Below are positions 1 to 6,695 of a DNA stretch of 9,727 nt, in pieces. Source of the stretch: an uncultured beta proteobacterium (GTDB taxonomy: Bacteria; Pseudomonadota; Gammaproteobacteria; Burkholderiales; Burkholderiaceae_C). The stretch is from NCBI GenBank assembly GCA_903944555.1, contig CAJASG010000561.1:1-9727 (forward strand), written 5' to 3'. Each line of letters begins with the position of its first letter. Positions within the stretch are counted from its first letter, which is position 1. The notes under the pieces are model-generated. The model searched no databases and was not told where the DNA came from. It saw only the letters and a list, made by a program, of their open reading frames with translations. Made by a program: the position numbers and the translations under genes.

Positions 1-1455
1 CCCGAAACCGTGTCCACCGACTACGACACCTCGGACCGCCTGTACTTCGAGCCGCTTACGCTGGAAGACGTGCTGGAAATCGTGGACAAGGAAAAGCCGG
101 TTGGCGTCATCGTGCAGTACGGTGGTCAAACACCTTTGAAGTTGGCACTCGATCTGGAAGCCAACGGCGTGCCCATCATTGGCACTTCTCCCGACATGAT
201 CGACGCAGCCGAAGACCGTGAGCGATTCCAAAAACTGCTGCATGAGTTGAAGTTGCGCCAGCCGCCCAATGCCACGGCTCGCACCGAGCCAGAAGCGCTG
301 GAGAAAGCCGCGGCACTGGGCTACCCCCTGGTCGTGCGCCCCAGCTATGTGCTGGGTGGCCGCGCCATGGAAATCGTGCACGAGCAGCGCGACCTGGAGC
401 GTTACATGCGCGAAGCGGTCAAGGTCAGCCATGACTCCCCCGTGCTGCTGGACCGCTTCTTGAACGACGCGATCGAGTGCGACGTGGATTGCATCCGTGA
501 TTCGGGTTCGGATGGTGTCGAAGGCGCCACCTTCATTGGCGGCGTGATGGAGCACATTGAGCAAGCTGGTGTGCACAGCGGCGACTCGGCCTGTTCGTTG
601 CCTCCGTACAGCCTCAGCGCCGAGACGGTGACGGAGATCAAACGCCAGACTGCAGCCATGGCCAAAGCCTTGAATGTGGTGGGCCTGATGAACGTACAGT
701 TCGCCATTCAGAACATCGATGGCAAAGACGTCATTTACGTGCTGGAAGTGAACCCTCGTGCTTCCCGCACCGTGCCTTTTGTGTCCAAAGCGACCGGCAT
801 CCAGTTGGCCAAGGTGGCGGCACGTTGCATGGTCGGTCAGTCGCTGGCGTCGCAGGGCATTACGAAGGAAGTGACTCCACCGTATTTCAGCGTCAAAGAG
901 GCGGTGTTCCCCTTCGTTAAGTTCCCCGGTGTGGACACCATCCTCGGACCCGAAATGAAGTCGACCGGTGAAGTGATGGGTGTGGGTAAAACCTTTGGCG
1001 AAGCTTTCGTCAAATCCCAGATTGGCGCCGGTACCAAATTGCCGCGTGAAGGCAAGGTGTTCCTGACGGTGAAGAACAACGACAAACCACGGGCGATTGA
1101 GGTCGCGCGGGCTTTGGCGTCTATGGGCTTCAGCGTGCTGGCAACCAAGGGCACCGCAGCGTCCATCAATGCCGCCGGTGTGGCGTGTACCGTGGTTAAC
1201 AAAGTGACCGAGGGCCGCCCCCACATCGTCGACATGATCAAGAACAACGAAATTGCCTTGGTGATCAACACAGTGGAAGAGCGCCGCAATGCCATTGCCG
1301 ATTCACGCCAGATCCGCACGTCGGCGCTGATGGCACGGGTCACCACCTTCACCACTATTGCCGGTGCGGAGGCTGCGGTGCAGGGTATGCGTCACCTGGA
1401 CAACCTGGATGTCATTTCCATACAGGAAATGCACGCGCAGTTGGTTGCCGCTTGA
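1..1455 (+). CDS. carB: Carbamoyl-phosphate synthase large subunit, C-terminal part (5' end outside window)
   Basis: Catalytic subunit of carbamoyl-phosphate synthase, which with CarA makes carbamoyl phosphate from glutamine, bicarbonate and 2 ATP for pyrimidines and arginine. The frame is open from base 1; the first codons read [18 protein letters not shown], an internal CarB motif, so roughly the last 484 of about 1,075 residues are present. Visible parts: the second ATP-grasp unit (GGQTPLKL near 121-144, [19 protein letters not shown] near 547-603, [18 protein letters not shown] at 745-798), then the C-terminal MGS-like allosteric domain (ATKGTA at 1141-1158, [10 protein letters not shown] at 1198-1227) that binds regulatory nucleotides in the E. 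coli enzyme. The end ([11 protein letters not shown]) matches the E. coli C-terminus. A terminator follows and greA is next, an order I recall from other beta-proteobacteria. No frameshift seen. Identification is near certain. Confidence 0.98.
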   Translation, partial: PETVSTDYDTSDRLYFEPLTLEDVLEIVDKEKPVGVIVQYGGQTPLKLALDLEANGVPIIGTSPDMIDAAEDRERFQKLLHELKLRQPPNATARTEPEALEKAAALGYPLVVRPSYVLGGRAMEIVHEQRDLERYMREAVKVSHDSPVLLDRFLNDAIECDVDCIRDSGSDGVEGATFIGGVMEHIEQAGVHSGDSACSLPPYSLSAETVTEIKRQTAAMAKALNVVGLMNVQFAIQNIDGKDVIYVLEVNPRASRTVPFVSKATGIQLAKVAARCMVGQSLASQGITKEVTPPYFSVKEAVFPFVKFPGVDTILGPEMKSTGEVMGVGKTFGEAFVKSQIGAGTKLPREGKVFLTVKNNDKPRAIEVARALASMGFSVLATKGTAASINAAGVACTVVNKVTEGRPHIVDMIKNNEIALVINTVEERRNAIADSRQIRTSALMARVTTFTTIAGAEAAVQGMRHLDNLDVISIQEMHAQLVAA

Positions 1456-1481
1456 AGTCCCACTGACAATCACGGCATAAT
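1452..1481 (+). promoter_or_regulatory. Candidate sigma-70 promoter for greA overlapping the carB stop
   Basis: TTGAAG at 1452-1457 and CATAAT at 1476-1481 are separated by 18 bases. The -10 matches 5 of 6 and the -35 matches 4 of 6 consensus bases. Transcription would start near 1488, just before the hairpin at 1493-1520, placing that hairpin at the 5' end of the greA leader. A second weak -10-like string, TATAAC at 1529-1534 after the hairpin, has no recognisable -35. Inferred from pattern only. Confidence 0.3.
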
Positions 1482-1492
1482 TCATCCTTGCT

Positions 1493-1527
1493 AACCGCCG
1501 AACGGTAACGTTCGGCGGTTTCCTTTT
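1493..1527 (+). terminator. Rho-independent terminator after carB (or greA leader hairpin)
   Basis: A perfect 12-bp stem: arm AACCGCCGAACG at 1493-1504 pairs with CGTTCGGCGGTT at 1509-1520 around a GTAA tetraloop (GNRA type). The U-rich run TTTCCTTTT ends at 1527. The simplest reading is the carB terminator. If the candidate promoter at 1452-1481 is real, the same hairpin would sit in the greA leader and could attenuate it. Confidence 0.85.
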
Positions 1528-1548
1528 GTATAACACCCAAAATATCAA

Positions 1549-1553
1549 CGGAG
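1549..1553 (+). promoter_or_regulatory. Ribosome binding site deciding the GTG start of greA
   Basis: CGGAG ends 6 bases before the GTG at 1560. It supports that non-ATG start, which also gives exactly the usual GreA length. Confidence 0.7.
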
Positions 1554-1559
1554 CAGTAC

Positions 1560-2036
1560 GTGGCTACCATTCCCATTACCAAGCGCGGCGCTGAATTGCT
1601 CAAGGCGGAGCTGCACAAACTCAAGACCGTGGATCGCCCTTGGGTCATTAACGCCATTGCCGAGGCGCGCGCGCAAGGCGACCTGAGCGAAAACGCCGAG
1701 TACGAAGTGGCCAAAGACCGTCAAGGGTTTATTGAAGGGCGCATTCAGGAGGTGGAGGGCAAGTTATCCACCTGCCAGATCATCGATCCAACGGAACTCC
1801 ACGCCGAAGGGCGGGTGGTGTTTGGTGCCACGGTCAAGCTCGAAGACGAAGACTCTGGCACGCTGGTGATCTACCAGATCGTGGGAGAAGACGAGGCGGA
1901 TATCAAGCTGGGCCTGGTGAATATTGGCAGCCCTATTGCCCGTGCCCTCATCGGCAAATCAGAAGGCGACTCGGTCGAGGTCAAAGCGCCGGGTGGCGTC
2001 AAGTCCTATGAGGTCATAGAGGTGTCCTACGTCTGA
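1560..2036 (+). CDS. greA: Transcription elongation factor GreA
   Basis: GreA enters the RNA polymerase secondary channel and stimulates cleavage of backtracked RNA so stalled complexes can resume. The 158-residue product has the same length as E. coli GreA. Residues 1-75 form the antiparallel coiled coil, with the tip motif GDLSENAEYEVAKD at 40-53 carrying the acidic pair D41 and E44 that coordinates the catalytic Mg. Residues from about 80 form the FKBP-like C-terminal domain (VVFGATVKL at 87-95; IGSPIARALIGKSEGD at 122-137). The GTG start is supported by CGGAG 6 bases upstream and by alignment to the family N-terminus (ATIPITKRGAELLK). A hairpin lies upstream in the carB-greA gap, and the DUF4149 gene begins 4 bases after the stop, suggesting cotranscription. 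Confidence 0.98.
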   Translation: MATIPITKRGAELLKAELHKLKTVDRPWVINAIAEARAQGDLSENAEYEVAKDRQGFIEGRIQEVEGKLSTCQIIDPTELHAEGRVVFGATVKLEDEDSGTLVIYQIVGEDEADIKLGLVNIGSPIARALIGKSEGDSVEVKAPGGVKSYEVIEVSYV

Positions 2037-2040
2037 CGCT

Positions 2041-2451
2041 ATGCGAGCCCTGCCGCTGTGGGTGGCGGCGGTGTGGTGGGGCAGCCTGAGCACACTGGGG
2101 TTTTTTGTGGTCCCAATGCTGTTTGTGCACCTGCCCAGTCCGGCCATGGCCGGTGGTATGGCTGCGAAACTGTTCACCATGCAGACGGCAATTTCTACTG
2201 CCTGTGGAATGGTTTTGCTAATAATATTTAGGTCAAATCGGCAGTTAACCCCCGTGGATACTGCGCAAGCAGCTACTGTTTTTGTAGCGGCTGGCTTACT
2301 CTTGGCTTTGCTGGTTGAGTTCGGCGTTGCTCCGCACATCGTGGCGCGGGATAACCTGGCCGTGTGGCACCGTGTCGGCAGCGTCATGTACCTTGCGCAA
2401 TGGCTTTGCACGGCAGTGGTCTTTGGGAAACTGGTTCGCCGACCTGCTTGA
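2041..2451 (+). CDS. DUF4149 family small inner-membrane protein
   Basis: A 136-residue hydrophobic protein of unknown function, recognised as DUF4149-like; such genes are recalled next to greA in beta-proteobacteria. Four probable membrane helices: about 6-29, 46-63, 77-95 and 112-130, with a Pro in helix 1 (FFVVPMLF) and a conserved-looking stretch [20 protein letters not shown] at 93-112 before helix 4. The ATG is 4 bases after the greA stop and has no close Shine-Dalgarno sequence, so translation is probably coupled to greA. Residues about 62-83, covering the end of helix 2, the loop and the start of helix 3, are encoded by a repeat-like AT-rich patch with rare codons (two ATA, AGG, TTA) that has a relative inside folP. 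The gene converges on yhbY. Family call fairly sure, function unknown. Confidence 0.85.
   Translation: MRALPLWVAAVWWGSLSTLGFFVVPMLFVHLPSPAMAGGMAAKLFTMQTAISTACGMVLLIIFRSNRQLTPVDTAQAATVFVAAGLLLALLVEFGVAPHIVARDNLAVWHRVGSVMYLAQWLCTAVVFGKLVRRPA
2225..2288 (-). repeat. Dispersed repeat, copy A, inside the DUF4149 gene
   Basis: Read on the minus strand from 2288 down, this begins with a small hairpin (GCTAC, 7-base loop, GTAGC), then AGCTGCTTGCGCA (2274-2262), then TATC and a CGGGGGTTA segment. Aligned without gaps to copy B at 6266-6329, positions 15-43 of the unit match at 24 of 29 bases, and the first four bases (GCTA) also match. The patch has rare codons relative to the surrounding GC-rich gene. 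From memory, repeats of the form GCTAT...ATAGCTGCTTGCGC are common in Comamonadaceae genomes; this was not checked. Confidence 0.7.
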
Positions 2452-2457
2452 TCCTTT

Positions 2458-2492
2458 CAGGGCAGAGCGATGCACAGCATCACTTTGCCCTG
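2458..2492. terminator. Hairpin between convergent DUF4149 gene and yhbY, possible shared terminator
   Basis: CAGGGCA at 2458-2464 pairs with TGCCCTG at 2486-2492. Inside, GATGC (2469-2473) pairs with GCATC (2477-2481) around a 3-base loop; most of the connecting bases pair too, leaving one mismatch. It occupies the 56-base gap between two converging stop codons. Neither side has a proper T run, so it may stabilise 3' ends rather than terminate by itself. Confidence 0.45.
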
Positions 2493-2507
2493 CAATGTTT
2501 CAATACG

Positions 2508-2984
2508 TCAGGTTTGGCTGCGTTTCTTGATGCTGGCTTTGGGTTTGGGCTTGGCACGACGGACGTTTCCACCCGCGGTCAGGCGCTGGTTGCCGAGCAC
2601 CCGCAGGGTTTTGACCTCGGGACGCTGGCCGGCACGTTTGCTGTACTTCAGCACCTTGACATCGCGTGGACCCGCCATGCGGCCCTCGTCCGGTGTTTTT
2701 TCTTTTTCCACTTTGGGGCGCCACAGCACCAGCAGCTTGCCGATGTGTTGGATAGGTGCGGCGTTCAATTCGCCAGCCAGGATCTGGAACATGGCTTCGC
2801 GTGCGGCGCGGTCATCAGAAAAAACGCGAACCTTGATCAGCCCGTGGGCGTTCAGGGCTGCATCGATTTCCTTTTTGACGTTGGCAGTAAGTCCGTCGCC
2901 CCCTACCATTACGACGGGGTCAAGGTGGTGGGCTTCGGCGCGGTGATCTTTGCGCTGGGCGGGTGTCAGTTGAATTTGAGGCAT
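2508..2984 (-). CDS. yhbY: YhbY-type RNA-binding protein (CRM domain), 50S assembly
   Basis: Small RNA-binding protein of the CRS1-YhbY (CRM) family, which associates with pre-50S particles in E. coli. The start at 2984 gives [20 protein letters not shown], the usual family N-terminus; a longer in-frame reading upstream would run into rlmE. Residues 1-about 92 form the CRM domain, with the GGDG loop (28-31, the GxxG RNA contact), HGLIKVRV (48-54) and the closing [10 protein letters not shown] (81-90). Unlike the 97-residue E. coli protein, this one has about 65 more residues, rich in Lys/Arg and ending in KKRSQT; I recall similar tails in beta-proteobacteria. It is transcribed divergently from rlmE over 18 bases, and no Shine-Dalgarno precedes its ATG, so it may be leaderless. 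Converges on the DUF4149 gene. Confidence 0.93.
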   Translation of the reverse strand: MPQIQLTPAQRKDHRAEAHHLDPVVMVGGDGLTANVKKEIDAALNAHGLIKVRVFSDDRAAREAMFQILAGELNAAPIQHIGKLLVLWRPKVEKEKTPDEGRMAGPRDVKVLKYSKRAGQRPEVKTLRVLGNQRLTAGGNVRRAKPKPKASIKKRSQT

Positions 2985-2989
2985 ACCGC

Positions 2990-2995
2990 TATTAT
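2990..2995 (+). promoter_or_regulatory. Possible rlmE -10 element overlapping the yhbY -10
   Basis: TATTAT (5 of 6 consensus bases) would place the start of transcription near 3002, one base before the rlmE ATG at 3003. No convincing -35 is seen at 16-18 bases upstream; TTGAAT at 2970-2975 is only 14 bases away. The element overlaps the opposing yhbY -10 GATAAT by five bases. Confidence 0.35.
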
Positions 2996-3019
2996 CGGTG
3001 TAATGAAAACTCCTAGCAA
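2991..3019 (-). promoter_or_regulatory. Probable yhbY promoter, lying partly inside rlmE
   Basis: On the minus strand TTGCTA (3019-3014) is followed after 17 bases by GATAAT (2996-2991). Six bases further on is 2984, the A of the yhbY ATG, so the transcript would begin at or next to the start codon. The -35 lies within the first codons of rlmE. Confidence 0.5.
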
Positions 3020-3677
3020 AGGCAAAAAGGTCAACAAGGCCTGGCTGCACGACCACATCAATGATCCTTACGTCAAATTGGCCCACCGCGAGGGCTATCG
3101 GGCACGCGCGGCCTACAAGCTCAAGGAGATTGATGAGGCCTTGAATCTGATCAAGCCCGGCCACCTGATGGTGGATTTGGGCAGTGTTCCAGGGGCCTGG
3201 AGCCAATATGCGCGGCGTCGCATGTCGCCGCAAGGGGCTGCTGTCGGGGATTTGAATGGCACCATCATCGCTTTGGACATGCTGGCGATGGAGCCCATTG
3301 AAGGGGTGCACTTCATTCAGGGCGATTTTCGGGAAACCGAGGTATTGGATAAGTTGACGCAGGTCTTGGCGTCACGTCAGGCAGACTTAGTGGTGTCAGA
3401 TATGGCGCCTAATCTGTCGGGTATTGCCTCAGCGGATGCCGCACGGGTCGAGCATTTGATTGAATTGGCGATTGAATTCGCGCAGAACCACATGAAGCCA
3501 CAAGGGTCGCTCGTCGTCAAAGCCTTTCACGGCGGTACTTATGACTCGGTGCTCAAGCGGATGAAGGCGGCGTTTGAGGTGGTGAAGTTGTTCAAACCCA
3601 AAGCGTCTCGAGGCCGTTCATCCGAAATTTTTCTGGTCGGCATCCACCTGAAGGCTGATGCACCAAAATCCCTGTGA
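3003..3677 (+). CDS. rlmE: 23S rRNA (uridine-2'-O-)-methyltransferase RlmE (FtsJ/RrmJ)
   Basis: Methylates the 2'-O of U2552 in the A loop of 23S rRNA using S-adenosylmethionine, a late 50S assembly step. The 224-residue product is close to the 209 of E. coli RrmJ. The Rossmann-fold motif I is [12 protein letters not shown] at 57-68, with the SAM-ribose acidic residue near D92 (ALDML). The family catalytic tetrad is intact: K39 (RAAYKL), D133 (SDMAPN), K173 (VVKAF) and E208 (RSSEIF). The first residues [17 protein letters not shown] match the basic family N-terminus, fixing the start at 3003; the open frame extends 213 codons further upstream, but that part is antisense to yhbY. There is no Shine-Dalgarno before the ATG. 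Divergent to yhbY and followed by ftsH after 107 bases, as in E. coli. Confidence 0.97.
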   Translation: MKTPSKGKKVNKAWLHDHINDPYVKLAHREGYRARAAYKLKEIDEALNLIKPGHLMVDLGSVPGAWSQYARRRMSPQGAAVGDLNGTIIALDMLAMEPIEGVHFIQGDFRETEVLDKLTQVLASRQADLVVSDMAPNLSGIASADAARVEHLIELAIEFAQNHMKPQGSLVVKAFHGGTYDSVLKRMKAAFEVVKLFKPKASRGRSSEIFLVGIHLKADAPKSL

Positions 3678-3773
3678 AGACTGTGGCCGATTTCACGAAA
3701 ATAACGGACCAGGCATCTTGAAACGCCTAAAATGGAACAAAAGTAGGCCAAGTATTTCTTATTGCGCCCATAT

Positions 3774-3778
3774 TGGAG
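3774..3778 (+). promoter_or_regulatory. Ribosome binding site deciding a TTG start of ftsH
   Basis: TGGAG ends 6 bases before TTG at 3785. The upstream TTG at 3773 overlaps this site and would add four residues (LELR) that do not belong to the usual FtsH N-terminus NNQWFSKIA. Confidence 0.65.
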
Positions 3779-3784
3779 CTTCGC

Positions 3785-5704
3785 TTGAATAATCAGTGGT
3801 TTTCGAAAATTGCAGTGTGGTTGGTGATTGCGCTCGTGCTCTTCACCGTTTTCAAGCAATTTGACTCGCGCGGCACGGCCGGGGCGGGGACGCTTGGGTA
3901 CTCCGATTTCCTGGAGGAGGTGCGCGCCAAGCGCATCAAAAGCGCGTTGATCCAGGAAGGTCAGGGCGGTACTGAAATTTTGGCCGTTACCACTGACGAC
4001 CGTAAGATCAAAACCACGGCCACCTATCTGGACCGTGGCTTGGTGGGTGATTTGATAAGCAATGGTGTCAAGTTCGACGTCAAGCCCCGCGAAGAAGGCT
4101 CCCTGTTGATGACCCTCCTGGTGAGCTGGGGCCCGATGCTGCTTTTGATCGGCGTGTGGGTGTATTTCATGCGCCAGATGCAGGGCGGCGGAAAGGGTGG
4201 CGCGTTCAGCTTTGGCAAGAGTAAAGCCCGTTTGCTCGATGAGAACACCAATGTGGTGACTTTTGCCGATGTGGCCGGTTGTGACGAGGCCAAGGAAGAA
4301 GTCAAGGAGGTCGTGGACTTCCTGAAGGACCCGGCTAGATTCCAGAAGCTCGGTGGCCGTATTCCCCGTGGCTTGCTGCTGGTCGGCCCTCCGGGCACCG
4401 GCAAGACCTTGCTGGCCAAGTCGATTGCTGGCGAAGCCAAGGTGCCGTTTTTCAGCATTTCCGGTTCTGATTTTGTCGAAATGTTTGTCGGCGTGGGTGC
4501 ATCCCGGGTCCGCGACATGTTCGAAAATGCCAAGAAAAACGCCCCTAGTATCATTTTCATCGATGAAATTGACGCAGTTGGTCGCCAGCGCGGTGCCGGC
4601 TTGGGTGGCGGTAATGACGAGCGGGAGCAAACCCTCAACCAGATGCTGGTGGAGATGGACGGCTTTGAGACCAACGTCGGCGTGATCGTGGTGGCGGCGA
4701 CCAATCGCCCCGATATTTTGGATGCTGCTTTGTTGCGCCCAGGTCGCTTTGACCGTCAGGTCTACGTGACGCTGCCGGATATCCGTGGTCGTGAGCAAAT
4801 TCTCAATGTGCATATGCGCAAGGTCCCATTGGGCCAGGACGTCAGCCCCGGTGTGATTGCACGCGGCACACCTGGTATGTCGGGTGCCGATTTGGCCAAT
4901 TTGTGCAATGAAGCGGCCTTGATGGCTGCGCGGCGCAACGCCCGCGTGGTCGAAATGCAGGATTTTGAGAAAGCCAAAGACAAGATCCTGATGGGTCCTG
5001 AGCGCAAGAGCATGGTGATGCCGGAGTCGGAGCGTAAGAACACGGCTTATCACGAAGCCGGGCACGCCCTGATCGGAAAAGCCCTGCCCAAATGCGATCC
5101 GGTGCACAAGGTCACCATCATTCCCCGTGGTCGTGCTTTGGGTGTGACCATGAGTTTGCCCGCACAAGACCGTTACTCCTACGACAGTGAATACATGCTC
5201 AGTCAGATCAGCATGCTGTTTGGTGGACGTATTGCCGAAGAAGTCTTCATGAACCAGATGACTACGGGCGCCAGCAACGATTTCGAACGCGCCACCCATA
5301 TCGCCCGCGACATGGTGACCCGCTATGGCATGACCGACGCCTTAGGCCCAATGGTGTACGCCGAAAATGAAGGTGAAGTGTTCTTGGGCCGTTCAGTCAC
5401 CAAGACCACCACCATGAGCGAGCAAACCATGCAAAAAGTGGATGCCGAGGTGCGCCGCATTATTGATCAGCAGTACGCGCTGGCGCGTAAATTGATTGAG
5501 GACAACAAGGACAAGATGCATGTCATGGCCAAGGCTTTGCTGGAGTGGGAAACCATTGACAGCGACCAGTTGGACGACATCATGGCGGGTAAGGAGCCGC
5601 GTCCGCCAAAGGACTGGTCTCCCCGCACGCCCAGTGCTGGCGGCGGCGACAGTGGCGGTGCGGCGGCGGCAGTGGCAACAGAACCTGCACACACAGCGGC
5701 TTGA
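3785..5704 (+). CDS. ftsH: ATP-dependent zinc metalloprotease FtsH
   Basis: Hexameric inner-membrane AAA+ protease that degrades unassembled membrane proteins and regulators such as, in E. coli, sigma-32 and LpxC. With the TTG start at 3785 it has 639 residues (E. coli 644). Membrane helices lie at about 8-24 and 108-128, flanking a periplasmic domain. The AAA module has Walker A GPPGTGKT (201-208), the pore motif FVG (234-236), Walker B IIFIDEID (257-263 region) and the second region of homology [17 protein letters not shown] (306-322). The protease site is HEAGH (423-427), with the third zinc ligand D499 in [11 protein letters not shown]. The tail after about 605 is Gly/Ala/Pro-rich and probably disordered. 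The upstream 107-base gap shows no convincing promoter, so it may be read from rlmE. A strong terminator follows. Confidence 0.98.
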   Translation: MNNQWFSKIAVWLVIALVLFTVFKQFDSRGTAGAGTLGYSDFLEEVRAKRIKSALIQEGQGGTEILAVTTDDRKIKTTATYLDRGLVGDLISNGVKFDVKPREEGSLLMTLLVSWGPMLLLIGVWVYFMRQMQGGGKGGAFSFGKSKARLLDENTNVVTFADVAGCDEAKEEVKEVVDFLKDPARFQKLGGRIPRGLLLVGPPGTGKTLLAKSIAGEAKVPFFSISGSDFVEMFVGVGASRVRDMFENAKKNAPSIIFIDEIDAVGRQRGAGLGGGNDEREQTLNQMLVEMDGFETNVGVIVVAATNRPDILDAALLRPGRFDRQVYVTLPDIRGREQILNVHMRKVPLGQDVSPGVIARGTPGMSGADLANLCNEAALMAARRNARVVEMQDFEKAKDKILMGPERKSMVMPESERKNTAYHEAGHALIGKALPKCDPVHKVTIIPRGRALGVTMSLPAQDRYSYDSEYMLSQISMLFGGRIAEEVFMNQMTTGASNDFERATHIARDMVTRYGMTDALGPMVYAENEGEVFLGRSVTKTTTMSEQTMQKVDAEVRRIIDQQYALARKLIEDNKDKMHVMAKALLEWETIDSDQLDDIMAGKEPRPPKDWSPRTPSAGGGDSGGAAAAVATEPAHTAA

Positions 5705-5718
5705 TTGACCAACGATAG

Positions 5719-5751
5719 ACAAAACGGGGCCTTGTGCCCCGTTTTGTTTTT
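5719..5751 (+). terminator. Rho-independent terminator after ftsH
   Basis: ACAAAACGGGGC (5719-5730) pairs perfectly with GCCCCGTTTTGT (5736-5747) around a 5-base loop CTTGT, followed by a T run through 5751. It ends 14 bases before the chosen folP start, leaving no room for a promoter in between. Confidence 0.92.
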
Positions 5752-5765
5752 AAATGAAACACACC

Positions 5766-6656
5766 ATGCATTGGCAAACCAGTCGCTACCTCATTGATTT
5801 GACGCTGCCCAAAGTCATGGGCATCGTCAATGTCACCCCTGACTCTTTTTCGGACGGCGGCTTGCATGCGTCGCATGAGGCCGCCATGCGGCACTGTGAA
5901 CAACTCCTGAAGGACGGCGCCAGTATTCTGGACATCGGCGGGGAATCCACCCGGCCGGGTGCATTGGCATTGCCAGTGGAGGAGGAGCTGGCCCGGGTTC
6001 TGCCGGTGGTACGGCACGCGGTGACTTTGGGTGTGCCTGTGTCGGTGGATACCTACAAGCCCCAGGTGATGCAGGCTGTGCTGGATTTGGGCGCAGACAT
6101 CATCAATGATGTGTGGGCGCTGCGGTGGCGTGACCCGTCAGATGGCTTGTCCGGACAAACAGTGGTCGCGACACATCCCCGTTGCGGGGTGTGTTTGATG
6201 CATATGCATGGCGAGCCTCAGACCATGCAGCTTACTCCCATGGAGGGCGATGTGGTGCCACAGGTGCTATCATTTTTAGAGCTGCTTGCGCAATATCTGC
6301 GCGGCTTAGGGGTCAATAAGACTCGTATTTGTGTTGATCCTGGCATTGGGTTTGGGAAGACGGTGCCGCAAAACATTTCGCTGCTGGCACGCCAGAATGA
6401 GTTGCTGTGCTTGGGGTACCCGCTGCTGGCTGGTTGGTCGCGCAAATCGACCTTGGCGGCGATAACGCAGCGGTCATTGGGGGCTGTTGCCACCTTGGGT
6501 GTGCAAGACCGTATGGTGCCCAGCGTGGTCGCGGCGGTGCTGGCGGTGCAGCAAGGTGCCAGTGTGGTGCGGGTGCACGATGTCCATGAGACGGTGCAGG
6601 CGCTTAAAGTGTTGATGGCCGTGAATGCCAGCAAGCCAGCCGCCACTTTGCAATAA
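5766..6656 (+). CDS. folP: Dihydropteroate synthase FolP
   Basis: Condenses 6-hydroxymethyl-7,8-dihydropterin diphosphate with p-aminobenzoate to dihydropteroate in folate synthesis; the sulfonamide target. 296 residues as a TIM barrel. Signatures: MGIVNVTPDSFSDGG (18-32, N22 binding diphosphate), DIGGESTRPGA (56-66; T62 and R63 numbered as in E. coli), SVDTYKP (93-99), INDVWAL (113-119), MHMHGEPQTMQ (145-155), DPGIGFGK (191-198), SRKS (225-228) and RVHDV (269-273). The ATG at 5766 leaves 16 residues before VMGIVN, exactly as in E. coli; an ATG at 5754 would add MKHT and sits only 2 bases after the ftsH terminator's T run. Neither start has a Shine-Dalgarno sequence. Residues about 167-188 are encoded by a repeat-like patch (CTA, TTA, TTA codons) related to one in the DUF4149 gene, yet barrel spacing matches E. 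coli. glmM follows after 39 bases. Confidence 0.97.
   Translation: MHWQTSRYLIDLTLPKVMGIVNVTPDSFSDGGLHASHEAAMRHCEQLLKDGASILDIGGESTRPGALALPVEEELARVLPVVRHAVTLGVPVSVDTYKPQVMQAVLDLGADIINDVWALRWRDPSDGLSGQTVVATHPRCGVCLMHMHGEPQTMQLTPMEGDVVPQVLSFLELLAQYLRGLGVNKTRICVDPGIGFGKTVPQNISLLARQNELLCLGYPLLAGWSRKSTLAAITQRSLGAVATLGVQDRMVPSVVAAVLAVQQGASVVRVHDVHETVQALKVLMAVNASKPAATLQ
6266..6329 (+). repeat. Dispersed repeat, copy B, inside folP
   Basis: Begins GCTATC, then a T-rich stretch, then AGCTGCTTGCGCA at 6280-6292, identical to copy A at 2262-2274 on the other strand. It continues with TATC, a CG-GG-TTA pattern and GAC at the same offsets. The hairpin at the start is weaker here (GCT...AGC with imperfect inner pairs). 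The reading frame passes straight through, encoding residues about 167-188. Confidence 0.65.
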
Positions 6657-6683
6657 GCTTTGGCAAAACGTTATTTCAATAAA

Positions 6684-6693
6684 AAGGGTGAGG
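6684..6693 (+). promoter_or_regulatory. Ribosome binding site of glmM
   Basis: AAGGG at 6684-6688 is 7 bases before the ATG at 6696 and is followed by GAGG at 6690-6693. This decides the ATG over a TTG at 6660 that would add 12 non-family residues. Confidence 0.75.
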
Positions 6694-6695
6694 AC

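Noticed and set aside
837..1355. 172-codon minus-strand open frame opposite carB
   Set aside because: Shadow of carB with no family resemblance and no ribosome binding site.
2364..3002. In-frame upstream extension of rlmE by 213 codons
   Set aside because: The stretch is antisense to yhbY, and the translated residues do not resemble the RlmE N-terminus, which starts cleanly at 3003.
2985..3311. In-frame upstream extension of yhbY by 109 codons
   Set aside because: Antisense to rlmE; the family N-terminus begins at 2984.
3717..3774. CTTGAAA (3717-3723) as a heat-shock -35 for ftsH, and CCCATAT (3767-3773) as a heat-shock -10
   Set aside because: Each resembles a sigma-32 element, but they are over 40 bases apart instead of about 13-17, and the second is too close to the start codon. 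No matching partner is found for either.
3539..5299. A 586-codon open frame on the minus strand opposite rlmE and ftsH
   Set aside because: It lies wholly antisense to two clear genes, is rich in His/Gln/Thr as expected of a mirrored GC-rich codon pattern, resembles no family and has no start signal. A shadow of ftsH codon use.
6660..6695. TTG at 6660 as the glmM start
   Set aside because: It would add 12 residues foreign to the family and overlaps the region before a good ribosome binding site for the ATG at 6696.
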